A stretch of 64,000 nucleotides of DNA from contig OX465600.1 of assembly GCA_950022295.1 (NCBI GenBank), positions 234,133,782-234,197,781 on the forward strand, given 5' to 3'. Made by a program: the position numbers and the translations under genes. The notes under the pieces were generated by a model, which did no database searches, was not told the DNA's origin, and saw nothing but the letters and a program-made list of their open reading frames with translations. This document shows, one piece after another, positions 25,950 through 36,922 of the stretch (position 1 is the stretch's first letter; the number at the start of each line of letters is the position of its first letter). The DNA is from Bromus sterilis. Lineage: Eukaryota; Streptophyta; Magnoliopsida; Poales; Poaceae.

Positions 25950-26634
25950 TGTTGTGGTTATAGACCTAACAATAGATATGAGGGTAGTGATGGAGCTATG
26001 AAGATCTGTACGCAAAGATGGTGACACCAGGAAAAGTTATACAGGTTAGGCCTCTCCTTGGAGATAACAACCTTAATCCTGTCCCAAATAGTTTGGGGTG
26101 TTCTTTCTCTAGATGTCCAAGTTGTCCCTGCTGGGGTGAAAGGATGGGCTTATATAGAGTGCGCCATGTCCCTTCATTGCCCAGTAATGGGTTTTAATTA
26201 CAGAGTTTAAGGATGGCTATTATTACAATGGGAAACGTCTCCCCATTATTGCTATTTAAGTAGGGGTAACGCCTATGGCTTTAATGTCTTGTAACAGCAG
26301 TCCTTCTTCCTCTTATCCGACTACCATGCAACTCGGCTTCTTCTTCTTCCGAGTAACCACCATATTCGGATGGTAGTGCTTCGCTCCGAGTGACGCCTTA
26401 CTCGAGAAAGGGCCTCTTCTGAATAAGGTTGCTCTTGTATTAATGGTGTCGCCTGAGTAAACTAGCTACTCGGAAGAGTTTGATTTGATCTGAGCAGTTT
26501 CTTACTCGGATAGAAAAGAAATAAGAGGTTTTTGTTTATGTTTTGATTTACAAGTATTTTCCAAGAGGTGGTAGAACTAAGGGTATCCCCTGATATAAGG
26601 AACATGGGGGTATACCTTAGGTATTACCACGACA
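25950..26634 (-). repeat. 3' LTR of the Tat element
   Basis: 685-bp direct repeat identical in length to 39216-39900, with about 10 substitutions and no indel seen. It is flanked on the left by the target duplication CTCCC at 25945-25949. Confidence 0.96.
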
Positions 26635-26650
26635 GTAGCCCCCAAGTGCT
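26635..26650 (-). other. polypurine tract of the Tat element
   Basis: On the minus strand the bases before the 3' LTR read AGCACTTGGGGGCTAC. The core ACTTGGGGGCTAC occurs again in most units of the tandem arrays at 29746-30180 and 31515-32635, often with one change. Confidence 0.75.
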
Positions 26651-27498
26651 TCTGGGTGCTCGCGTGAATTCATGAGGTATGTGGAGATCAAATTCGATAA
26701 GAGGCCCGGAAGGACTTTATCAATATTTACACTGTCCCCTCGATTATGTGTAGGGTGAGTCGTTTTTGGAAGGATTTGGCGACACTCAAGCGTCTCTCGG
26801 AAGAGGGAGACTGAGGCCTCGGAAGGCGTGTCTTGGGGTAAAAGGCCTTAAACCCCATATGTAACCAAATCTGTAAAGTTTGATATTTAAAGCATCAGCT
26901 GACAAGCTTTAAATCGTATCCCATGGGATATCAATTCTTTACCCCTCACACTAGATCGTGCTAATAATCTGGCGATCTACGTCAGAGACGGATTATCAGC
27001 GAATTAGTTATCCGGAACTTCCTCTGTAATGCTTACCGAAGCTAGTTCGGGATTCTCTGAAAGTGATTGCCTATTTTAGCTGTTTCGAGTGATGACTTAC
27101 TCGGATTGTTTTTAATGATCCTTTCCGAGTGATGACTTATTCAGAATGAATCAGAAAAATGACATTTTTCTCCGAGTTGGGCTTGTCTGGAAAAGTTATT
27201 TGTTTAACTTTCTTCCGAGTAAGGTTTTTACTCGGAAAAATTGTCTGAGGGTTTTTTACTTCCGAGTTGTGCTAACTTGGAGAAATTTTGTATGTCTTGC
27301 TCCCGGGCCGCTTTTCCAAGGGAGCGAATCTTTTTTCTGTCAGGGGATCTTTTTCTGTCAGAGCGGTTCCTCGATTTCCGCGACAGTCAGTTATTTTATC
27401 ATTAACTGCGCGCCTTATAAGGAGGCTGGATTTGGGGGACCGTAACGGGCGCCCTCATTAAATTCCTTGATAACTGTGTGGGCTTCCCTCTTGTATCT
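26651..27498. mobile_element. Tat 3' region upstream of the antisense promoter
   Basis: No coding domain was found. It is rich in short CCGAGT / ACTCGG strings, which recur across this element. It lies between the polypurine tract and the TATA box of the antisense gene and would act as that gene's upstream region. Confidence 0.4.
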
Positions 27499-27506
27499 TA
27501 TAAATA
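27499..27506 (+). promoter_or_regulatory. TATA box of the antisense gene
   Basis: TATAAATA lies about 160 bp upstream of the ATG at 27662, followed by a CT-rich leader (about 27510-27570). Position and leader fit a plant Pol II promoter running opposite to the retrotransposon. No transcript evidence is available here. Confidence 0.55.
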
Positions 27507-27661
27507 CAGCTTCCTCTTTTCCTCTTTCTTCTCAGTACAGCGCTTGCTCCTTCCTCTTTTCCGCTGGTGACCTTCTAGATCGAGGGTTTCTTCTCCCATT
27601 GGTGATCTTCCAGGCGCTCTTCATACCAGCGGGGCTCCTATCTGTTTGCTCCCTTGGCGTC

Positions 27662-30600
27662 ATGTCTGCGGGGGAATGGTTGCCTTCCATCGTAACGGTG
27701 GAGAACATCCGACGCTACCAGGACGAGGGGCTACTCCCTCGCCATGGCTGCCACCTTCCTGGCCCAGGTGAGGTTGAACCTCACCCTAGGGAGGACGAGC
27801 GGGTTCTGCTCCTTTCTCATGTGGATAGGGGATTTTCTCTTCCTCCTCATCCTTTCTCGCTTGATTTTCTTGCTTTCACCGGATCTCAGCTGCATCACAT
27901 CGTTCCAAATTCTATCACGCTTTTGTCTAGATTTTTCTCTTTGTGTGAGGGTTTTCTTGGTATCGATCCTCATTGGAACCTTTTCCGCACCATTTACACC
28001 GTAAAGCCCCAAAAGATAAAGAACTCTGGGGAGGCAGAGATAAATCATCTTTGCGGGGGGCTGTTTTTGGCGAAGAGGCAGGGTATCCAGTATTTCGCTT
28101 CTAGCTTGCCCGATTCCGTGAAGAACTGGCAAAATAGCTGGTTTTATTGTAAGGTGGAAACTGCCCCTGGTACTCGGACGTTGCCTCCTTACTCGAATGT
28201 CAGGCTGGCCGACTCCCGAGGCTGGAATCCCCAGTTGCTCGCTTCCGAGAAACAGCGGGTTTTACCACTGATGAGGGAAGTAGTGAGGATGAAGAAGGCG
28301 GGGTTGGACGCCATGGATCTTATTGCTCTTTTCGTCAGTCGGAGAATTCAACCTCTGCAAGCCCGAGCTAGGAGGATGTGGGAGTACACGGGAGTTGATG
28401 ATAACACCCGCTATAACAACTCGGCGATGTCTCAGAAAGAATTTGAGCAACTCATGAAGATCATTACCAGCGTGACTCATGGTGCGCAGATGTCTGGCCG
28501 AGTCAGGCCTCTTGATATTAACCGTCCTCTGACTCTGGTGATTTGCTTTTCCCTGGCTAGTCTTTTGGATGTTGCGATAAGTCCTGAATTTTAACTTGGT
28601 TATTCTGTCCATCTTTTAGACGAACGTCGCTCCATCCCCGATCCCTTTGGCGCCGCAAAATCCTAAAGATGAGGACGAGGACAGCAACAACGACGCAGGG
28701 CTCGGAATTGAAGATGACGAAGAGACGGAGTCTGATGCAGTGCCTCCTCGTACTACTGCCGAGCAGCGCTCCAAGAATAGTCATGACCGTGAAGCAGCTC
28801 GGGAAGGATCCGTACGGGGGATGAAGCATCCCATGTCTCCGAGTAAAGGGGAGAATAACAACAAGGCCGCCGCCCTTAGCCCGAGTCATGGGAAGCTGGC
28901 TCCCAGGAAACAGCGGAAGACGCTTTCTACCCTTGGCGGGAGGAAAGTTAGTGCTTCGACAGATGCCGCCAAAATCCCCAAGAAGGTTTCCGAGTCGGGA
29001 GCTGCTCAGGCTGCTCCTGTCGTTGTTGCTCCCCCAAGACGGGCTCTTAAGACAGCTCAGAATTAAAATCCGACAACTTTTTATTTATCCTCAGTGATCT
29101 TTGTCGATCCTAACATTCTTTATGTTGCAGTGTTCGTCCGAGTGGTTCCGAGACGCTTCCTGGCGTTGAGGCTCCTGATGCTGCAGCTTATGAAGATGTT
29201 AGCAACTGTGTTGTGACTGATTTTCAGGTGTTGGATTCTATTCCTGAACGAACTTCAATCGATGGTGAGTATACATTCTTTGGCTCTGAATTTCATCTTT
29301 GCTCAAGGCTTTGCTTATAAATTTCTTTTGTTAGACATGGACATTGATCGTGACGCAGATCCGATCCCAACTACGAATGAGACGATCTTCCCTGCTCCCA
29401 GCACGCAGACTGCTCCGGAAGGTTCTACCAATCAGGAGGTTATTACCCCTGCGTCAGCGGTTCCTCCTACTACCTCGGGGGTGAAGAATGCCGAGAAGAG
29501 CTCTACTGTTCCTGTTGCTGCCCCAGGAGAAGTTCAAGCTTCTCCCACTTTAGTCTCAGTTGATACCTTGCTTGAGGGTGCTGTTCTGGACGGATTGAAG
29601 GGGTCTTTCGCAAAGGCCTCAGAAATCGAGCTGCGGCTACGTGAGATGGCTTCCGATGCTGGAGTGATGAAGGCCAGAATGCAAGTAAGTACATATGCAA
29701 GTTTTCTACCCACTGGGTGTACATATTTCCGAGTTGTTTTGAGAATTTACTTGTGGGGGTACTACTTAGTGCATCTCGTAGGTGTAGCCCCCAAGGCTCT
29801 GAATAACTTCTTGGAGTTACTCGGAATCTTATGTAGAGATTATTGATTTAGTGATTTTCCAGTGGGGGCACTTCTTAGTGCACCCACTGGGTGTAGCCCC
29901 CAAGGCTCCGAGTAACTTCTTGGAGTTATTCGGAGTCTTATGTTGTAGAGACTAGTGGTTAGGTGATCTTCTAGTGGGGGCACTTCTTAGTGCACCCACT
30001 GTGTGTAGCCCCCAAGGCTCCGAGTAACTTCTTGGAGTTATTCGGGGTCTTATGTTGTAGAGACTAGTGGTTTGGTGATCTTCCAGTGGGGGCACTTCTT
30101 AGTGCACCCACTGGGTGTAGCCCGCAAGGCTCCGAGTAACTTCTTGGAGTTATTCGGAGTCTTATGTTGTAGAGACTGGGTCTTGAATATTTTTTCCTGT
30201 GCCAGGAGGCTTGCGAACTAGGCACTGCTTTTGTAAAACTGCAGGGAGAGCATGAAGTCTTGAAGAAAAAACATGCTGAGGATAATGGTAAGGCTCTGCT
30301 TCTTGTCTCTTAAGAGGAATTCGATATTTTTCACCACGTGATATTTCCGATTATTAAATCTGTAGAGGCTGCAAAGAAGGCGTTTGATGCGAAGGTGAAA
30401 GAAAGTGATGAATTTGTGAGCAAAATGAAGAAAGAGATTGAACAAGCTGAGAAACGTGCGAAGGAAAAGAAAATCCTGGAAAAGCAAGTGGGCAGCCACA
30501 AGAAGGCTCTTGAGGAAAAGGAAGCTGCCATCTCCAAACTTCAGTCCGACCTGCAGAAACTCTCCGAGCTGCGGTCCAAAGATAAGGAAGAGCATGAAGC

Positions 30601-31286
30601 TGAGCTGGCCGCGACTCGGGAGTCTGTCAAAAATGCTGAAGAATATTGTGCCGGGAGGTTTGCTTCATTTAGCGAGATGCTATCTAGTAAGATGCCGTTC
30701 TTTGTTGTGCGTCCGACTTGTTTCTGCCTTGTTAATTTGGTTTGATTTATACGCCATTATTGTCTTTGCAGTTTATTCCACCAATCCTGAAGAGGAACAG
30801 GCTCATATGGCACAGTTTGCCGAGTTGATGAAGAAAGATAATTATACTCCAAGGACGACGGACTTTGACTTGTCCAGAGGTCTGCTAACCATGAGGTGCG
30901 CCAAGGCGAAGAAATATGCTGAAGAGACCATGGGTGCCACCTTAGGGTTGAAGAATTACATCTCGCCTACTGAGGAAAATCGTGTTCATCTGGATACGGT
31001 TGTTCCTGTGCTTCAGGCTGCTCCGCAGCAGATTGCTCGTTGGAAGAGGTCTTCAGCACGAAGTGGTGCCAATTATGCTCTGGCTCTGACTAAAGCTCAC
31101 TTTTCATAAAAGGTTCACAATCTGGAACGAGTCGGAGAAGGTGATCCTGAGCATGGTCCGAGCTGTACGACCTTATTGTCACGGTATGCTGAGACTGCGA
31201 GTCGAATTGCAAAGATCCCAGATCTTGATTTCTTCGTGGAATCTACTGGAGTTACCAGTGAATCTGATGAGGCAAGTGATGCCTGA
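27662..31286 (+). pseudogene. spliced antisense gene of the Tat element, damaged
   Basis: Plus-strand gene inside the minus-strand element. Proposed exons: 27662-28537, 28620-29059, 29131-29264, 29335-29684, 30206-30287, 30366-30686, 30772-31286. Phases agree across all junctions, and all introns but one have GT...AG. The first exon encodes a globular domain (PHPFSLDFLAF...LCEGFLGI...HWNLFR) of the type filed as putative gypsy-type transposon protein in grasses. Exons 5-6 encode a long Lys/Glu coiled coil (about 130 residues), followed by a helical C-terminal domain. Damage: the second intron would start GA at 29060, and a TAA at 31107-31109 cuts off the last 59 codons, which otherwise stay open to TGA at 31284. 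Function unknown. Confidence 0.7.
29746..30180. repeat. tandem repeat, about 113-bp unit, 4 copies, in an intron
   Basis: About four units, each with AGTGGGGGCACTTCTTAGTG, GTAGCCCCCAAGGCTCCGAG and TTATTCGGAGTCTTATG; the first unit is more diverged. The array lies wholly inside the fourth intron of the antisense gene. Each unit carries a PPT-like GGGGGCTAC on the minus strand (one unit has a C to G change). Confidence 0.88.
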
Positions 31287-31339
31287 TCGAGTTGAGGGAA
31301 AAACAGTTAAATTTGCCTCGGAATGCCGAGTGGTTTTGT

Positions 31340-31345
31340 AATAAA
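31340..31345 (+). terminator. poly(A) signal of the antisense gene
   Basis: AATAAA lies 54 bp after the TGA at 31284-31286, followed by T/G-rich sequence. It suits the 3' end of the antisense transcript. Confidence 0.5.
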
Positions 31346-31514
31346 CAGTTTATGTCTTGTTGATGTGCCCTGGGTACACAGTTTGTCCTTTAAAACTACT
31401 ACCCTTTATTAAGAAGGCCTGACTCTGAGGTGTTGATTTGTTTTACTATAACCAGTTATCTGTAAGGATATAGAACTATGTTTCTGAAATCATCGTTTCT
31501 CTTTTTTTTCGCAA

Positions 31515-32635
31515 CCTTAAGTGGCCCCCAGGTTTGAAAAGAAACTTGGCAGGTCACTTAGTGAAAGTTAGCTTAAGCTCTCTTCCGAGCTGCATGCAAT
31601 TCGGATAGAAACTTGAATAGTTCGTAACACTAAGTAGCCCCCAAGTTTGAATAGGGCTTGGCAGGTCACTTAGTGAAAATTAGCTTAAGCTCTCGTCCGA
31701 GCTGCGTGCAGCTTGGATGAAGAACTTGAATAGTTCGTAATGTTAAGTAGCCCCCAAGTTTGGAAAGAGCTTGGTGGGTTACTTAGTGAAAATTGGCTTA
31801 AGCTCTCGTCCGAGCTGCGTGCAGCTCGGATGAAGAACTTGAATAGTTCGTAACGTTAAGTAGCCCCCAAGTTTGGAAAGTGCTTGGTGGGTCACTTAGT
31901 GAAAATTAGCTGGAGCTCTCGTCTGAGCTGCGTGCAGCTCGGATGAAGAACTTAAACAGTTCGTAACGTTAAGTAGCCCCCACGTTTGGAAAGAGCTTGG
32001 TGGGTCACTTAGTGAAAATTAGCTTAATCTCTCGTCCGAGCTGCGTGCAGCTCGGATGAAGAACTTAAACAGTTCGTAACGTTAAATAGCCCCCAAGTTT
32101 GGAAAGAGCCTGGCGGGTCACTTAGTGAAAATAAGCTTAAGCTCTCGTCCGAGCTGCGTGCAGCTCGGATGAAGAACTTAAACAGTTCGTAACGTTAAGT
32201 AGCCCCCAAGTTTGGAAAGAGCTTGGCGGGTCACTTAGTGAAAATTAGTTTAAGCTCTCGTCCGAGCTGCGTGCAACTCGGAAAAAACTTGAATTTTTTC
32301 GCAACCTTAAGTGGCCCCCATGTTTGAAAAGAAACTTGGCAGGTCACTTAGTGAAAATTAGCTTAAGCTCTCGTCCGAGCTGCGTACATCTTGGATGAAG
32401 AACTTGAATAGTTCGTAACGTTAAGTAGCCCCCAAGTTTGGAAAGAGCTTGGTGGGTCAGTTAGTGAAAATTAGCTGAAGCTCTCGTCCGAGCTGCGTGC
32501 AGCTCTGATGAAGAACTTAAACAGTTCGTAACGTTAAGTAGCCCCCAAGTTTGGAAAGAGCTTGGCGGGTCACTTAGTGAAAATGCGGCTTAAGCTTTCA
32601 TCCGAGCTGCGTGCAGCTCGGATGAGGAACTTGGA
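31515..32635. repeat. tandem repeat, about 113-bp unit, about 10 copies
   Basis: About ten units, each containing GTAGCCCCCAAGTTTGGAAA, GGTCACTTAGTGAAAATTAG and CCGAGCTGCGTGCAGCTCGG. The last is a palindrome that could form a hairpin. The array lies between the end of the antisense gene and the end of integrase. Read on the minus strand, most units carry ACTTGGGGGCTAC, the same 13 bases as the true polypurine tract at 26635. Confidence 0.92.
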
Positions 32636-32694
32636 TTTTAAATAATGCAATTGATGAAGGCAGAATCTCTTTATTGAATCAATTCGCAAGAATC

Positions 32695-35010
32695 TTATGC
32701 ATAAAAGCGCCGCAACATTTGGGCGTTCCATGCATGTGGTTCTTCTATATTATTCGTTACATCATATAGCCGATAGGCTCCATTACCTAAAACTCGGGTT
32801 ACAATGTAAGGGCCTTCCCAGGGAGGGGCTAGCTTGTGAGCAGAGGCTTGTCTGACACGCAAAACCATGTCACCTTCCTGAAAAGAGCGAGCTCGGATAT
32901 GACGCTCGTGATATCGTCGAAGATCTTGCTGATAAAATGTTGAGCGTGTTAGGGCTAAGTTTCTTTCTTCTTCTAGAAGGTCAACACCATCATGTCGAGC
33001 TGTCTCGGCTTCTTCTTCGGTATACTGAGTTATTCGGGGGGCGCTGTGCTTGAGGTCACTCGGTAGGACAGCTTCTGAACCATACACCAGAAAAAAGGGA
33101 GTTGCTCGAGTTGATCGGTTTGGATTTGTTCTCAATCCCCATAATACTGAGGGGAGCTCTTCAACCCAGGCTCCTGCTGCTTCCTTCAGTTCCCGCATAA
33201 GACGTCGTTTGATTCCTTTCAAGATTAACCCATTTGCTCGCTCCACCTGTCCATTGGATTGAGGATGTGCTACTGAAGCGAAGTTTACTCTGGTACCCAT
33301 GTTCCAGCAAAACTGCTTGAATTCGGTTGAATTGAAATTCGACCCGTTGTCAGTGATGATGTCATGGGGGACGCCAAAACGATGTATGATGCCTTGGATG
33401 AAGCTAACTGCAGTGGCTGATTTCAAACTTTTTATTGGTTTTGCCTCTATCCATTTTGTGAACTTGTCCACAGCTACTAGGATATGAGTGAACCCGAATG
33501 TGCCTGTTTTCAAGGGGCCTATCATGTCCAACCCCCATGTGGCAAAAGGCCAAGCTAAGGGTATTGTCTTCAGCTCAAAAGCTGGCTTGTGCGGCTGATT
33601 CGCGTAAAACTGGCATCCTCTGCAATGATCCACAATATTCTTGGCATCCCTTAAAGCACTCGGCCAGAAGAATCCTGCTCGGAAGGCTTTGGCTACTATT
33701 GTCCGACTTGATGCATGGTGACCACATTCACCGCAGTGTATGTCTTGTAAGATGAGTCGACCTTCTTCTTCCGAAATGCATCGCTGGGGAAGCTTTGTGA
33801 CACTGTTTATGTACAACTCGCTATTGATCATCGAATAGGATTTTGCTTTTCGCACTACTTTCTTGGCTTCTACTTCATCTTCTGGCAGCTCTTGTTTTTG
33901 CAAGTATCTCAGAATGGGCAAGGACCACTCGGGGGGAATTACCTCTATGTCAAAGACAAGATCTACAACTGCAGGAATATCTTCTTTGTCTGGAATGTTC
34001 CCATATGGTAGCATGCTTGGGTCGGCTTCCGAGTAAGGGTCTTCCTTCACGGTTGGTGGATGTATGTGTTCCAGATAAATTCCTGAGGGGATTTGATCCC
34101 GAGTGGATCCTAACTTGGCTAAGTCATCTGCTGCTTGGTTTTGAGCTCTCGGGATGTGATGGAGCTCCAGCCCATCAAATTTTTTCTCCAGTTTTCTGAC
34201 TGCTACACAATAGGTTGTCATTGCTACGCTCCGTATATCCCATTCTTTCATGACCTCATTGATCACTAGATCGGAGTCTCCAAAAATCATCAACCTTCTG
34301 ATCCCGAGTGAAATGGCCATTCGTAATCCATACAAGAGGGCCTCATACTCGGCTTCATTATTTGTTGCGGGGAAATGGATTTGGAGGACAAATCTCATTT
34401 CATCCTTTCTCGGGGAAACCAACACTACTCCTGCTCCTGCCCCATTTAACATCTTTGATCCATCAAAAAACATAGTCCAGTGCTCAGGGATTGGTTGTGG
34501 GATGCTTTGTGCTTCTGTCCATTCGGCCAAAAAATCTACCAGAACCTGTGATTTGATTGCCTTCTTGGGCTGATACTGGATTTCATATGGTAAGAGGTCT
34601 AATCCCCATTTCGCAATTCTGCCCGTGGCATATCTGTTGTTCATTATCTCGGCCAAAGGAGCTTCTGAGACTACTGTGACCGAGTGGTCTTCAAAGTAGT
34701 GAACCAGCTTTTGAGATGCCATGTGAACTCCCATTGCCAACTTCTGGTAATGAGGATATCGCTGCTTGGATGGCGTGAGGACCTCAGAGATGAAATACAC
34801 AGGCCTTTGAATCTTCTGTGTTTTTCCTTCCTCTTCTCTTTCCACCACAATAGCTATGCTGACGACTTGGCTTGTGGCTGCGATGTACAGCAAGAGTGGC
34901 TCCTTTTCTTTCGGTGCTGCGAGAACTGGCCGAGTTGACAACTGTTTTTTCAATTCTTCGAAGGCCACCTGAGCTTCTTCGGTCCACTTGAAGTTTGACG
35001 ACTTTTTCAT
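32695..35010 (-). pseudogene. Tat RNase H (two domains) and integrase
   Basis: 771 codons, uninterrupted, on the minus strand. Residues about 33-130 are the Gypsy RNase H, whose first catalytic Asp is replaced (AATS for DAS). Residues about 178-301 are a second, archaeal-type RNase H with acidic residues in place (Asp183 in FFDGS, Glu219/221 in NEAEYEAL, Asp245 in FGDSD, Asp295). Integrase follows, with a HHCC finger (about 425-466) and catalytic triad Asp495, Asp554, Glu590. The frame itself is complete. Upstream in the same frame a TGA (35056-35058) and a TAG (35125-35127) cut it off from RT, so it is not expressed as a normal polyprotein. Dual RNase H is a defining trait of the Tat lineage. 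Confidence 0.92.
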
Positions 35011-35135
35011 TAGCTGGTAGAGGGGGAGTGCCTTCTCTCCAAGTCGGGAAATGAATCAACTGAGTGCTGCAAGACACCCTGTCAATTTTTGAACATCTCG
35101 GAGTTTCTGAGGGGGCTTCATGTTCTAGATTGCTG

Positions 35136-35876
35136 CTATCTTCTCAGGGTTAGCTTCAATCCCTCTTTCAGAAACCATGAAACCGAGTAGTTTCCTGCTG
35201 GCACACCAAATACACACTTTTCTGGATTCAATTTGATGCTATAAGATCGCAGACTCTGAAAGGTTTCAGCCAGGTCGGCCAACAAGTTACTTCCTTTAGC
35301 TGATTTGATTACAATGTCATCAACATATACCTCAACATTTTTGCCAATCTGCCAGATCAAACAATTCTGCATCATGCGTTGATATGTAGCCCCTGCATTT
35401 TTAAGTCCGAATGGCATGGTGACATAGCAAAAACAGCCAAAAGGAGTTATAAATGCGGTTAGTATTTCATCTCGTTCATATAATCGGATTTGATGATAGC
35501 CCGAGTATGCATCGAGGAAACATAGTCTTTCACACCCAGATGTGGAATCCACAATCTGATCAATGCGAGGAAGAGGAAAGTGATCCTTTGGAAAAACTTT
35601 ATTGAGATGACGGAAATCAACACAAGTTCTCCAAGTTTTATCTTTCTTTGGAACCATCACAGGATTTGCTAACCACTCGGAGTGGAAAATTTCCCTGATG
35701 AATCCAGCTGCTAGCAATCTTGCTATTTCTTGTCCGATAGCTTTTCTCTTTTCCAAAGAAAAACGCCTAAGGGACTCTTTTACTGGTCTTGCCTTTGGAT
35801 CAACCCGTAATTTGTGCTCAGCCAACTCCCTTGGGACTCCAGGCATGTCAGATGGCTTCCACGCAAAATGTCCCAA
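35136..35876 (-). pseudogene. Tat reverse transcriptase
   Basis: 246 codons on the minus strand. RT motifs: FLDAYSGYHQI near residue 120, FGLKNAGATYQ, and YVDD at 184-187. The open frame starts after an apparent one-base loss near 35880 (the protein continues in a new frame) and ends at a second frameshift near 35195. RT would copy the element RNA in cytoplasmic particles; here it is separated from both protease and RNase H. Confidence 0.9.
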
Positions 35877-35908
35877 TTCTCACGAAGGAAGTTGATGAGC
35901 TCGAGTTC

Positions 35909-36922
35909 CTATTTAGGGTCCAGATCGGTGGCGATGTTGGTGTACTTGTTCTCATCGGAAGGATGTATCCGCACCTTTTTGGTCTCTCCTGCCGACTCAA
36001 ATGAAGATGAATTCTTAGGTTGTAACAACTCGGACGTGTCAACTGTTTTCTTCAACTCGGCAAACTCAACCTCTGCCATTTTCTGGTCGGCTATAAGTGA
36101 TCCTTTTTGCAGCAGCTCTTCTGCTTGTTTATAGTTTCCGGATACAGTGATCACACCTTTAGGACCTGTCATCTTTAGCTTCAAATAGACATAGCAAGGA
36201 ATTGCCATGAACTTTGCATAAGCGGGCCGTCCGAGTAGCGCGTGATAAGCACTCGGAAAGTCGACTACTTCAAAGGTAATCCTTTCTTTCCGAAAATTAT
36301 CAGGTGTACCGAAAACTACATTCAGAGTAATCATACCTAGTGAAAATGCTTTCTTTCCTGGGATGATCCCATGAAATTCCAAGTAACTGTTACTGAGTTT
36401 GGACATCGGAATGTTCATGTCTTTTAAGGTACTAGCATATAAAAGGTTTATGCCACTGCCTCCATCCATCAAGACATTCCTTAGCCTAAAATTGTCGTTT
36501 CCTGTTTCCACCAATGGGTCAACTATCAAAGCATGTCTTCCAGGGTGAGGGATATGAGGAGGGTGGTATGATTGATCGAACGTAATCGGAACATTTGCCC
36601 ATTTCATATAATTCGGAACAGCTGGAGCCATCGTGTTAACTTCCCTGAATCTCAATTTTTTCACTCTTTTTGATTCCCGTCCTGCAAAAATGACCAGTAT
36701 TCCATCTTCCCGAGGAAAACCTTCACTATCCAAATCTGGACTTCCTTCCTTTTTCTTCCCCTTATCTTGCTGGGACCCGGTCTTCGCATTTTGCGCAGCT
36801 CTCTTGATTAGTCGGCACTGCCTGGCTGTGTGCTTCGGGAGAACTGTATTTCCTTCAGCGTCTTGGGTGGTATGAAGAGGACAAGGCTGATTCAGGATAT
36901 CATCATCATTTGAAGGCTTATT
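35909..36922 (-). pseudogene. Tat protease region
   Basis: The frame continues from gag after the TAG at 36923-36925. Near its start lies a Cys/His cluster (CPLHTT...KHTARQC). Further on is the retropepsin-like region: a MDGGSGINLLYA active-site string near 36440-36480 (DGGS in place of D-S/T-G) and LLGRPAYAKF. It ends in a TAG at 35909-35911. Aspartic protease cleaves the polyprotein. The DGGS site is common in Tat and Athila relatives, so it need not be inactivating. Confidence 0.82.

Noticed and set aside
31515..32635. Regular array that could suggest CRISPR
   Set aside because: Units are about 113 bp with no short-repeat/unique-spacer pattern, and the context is a plant retrotransposon.
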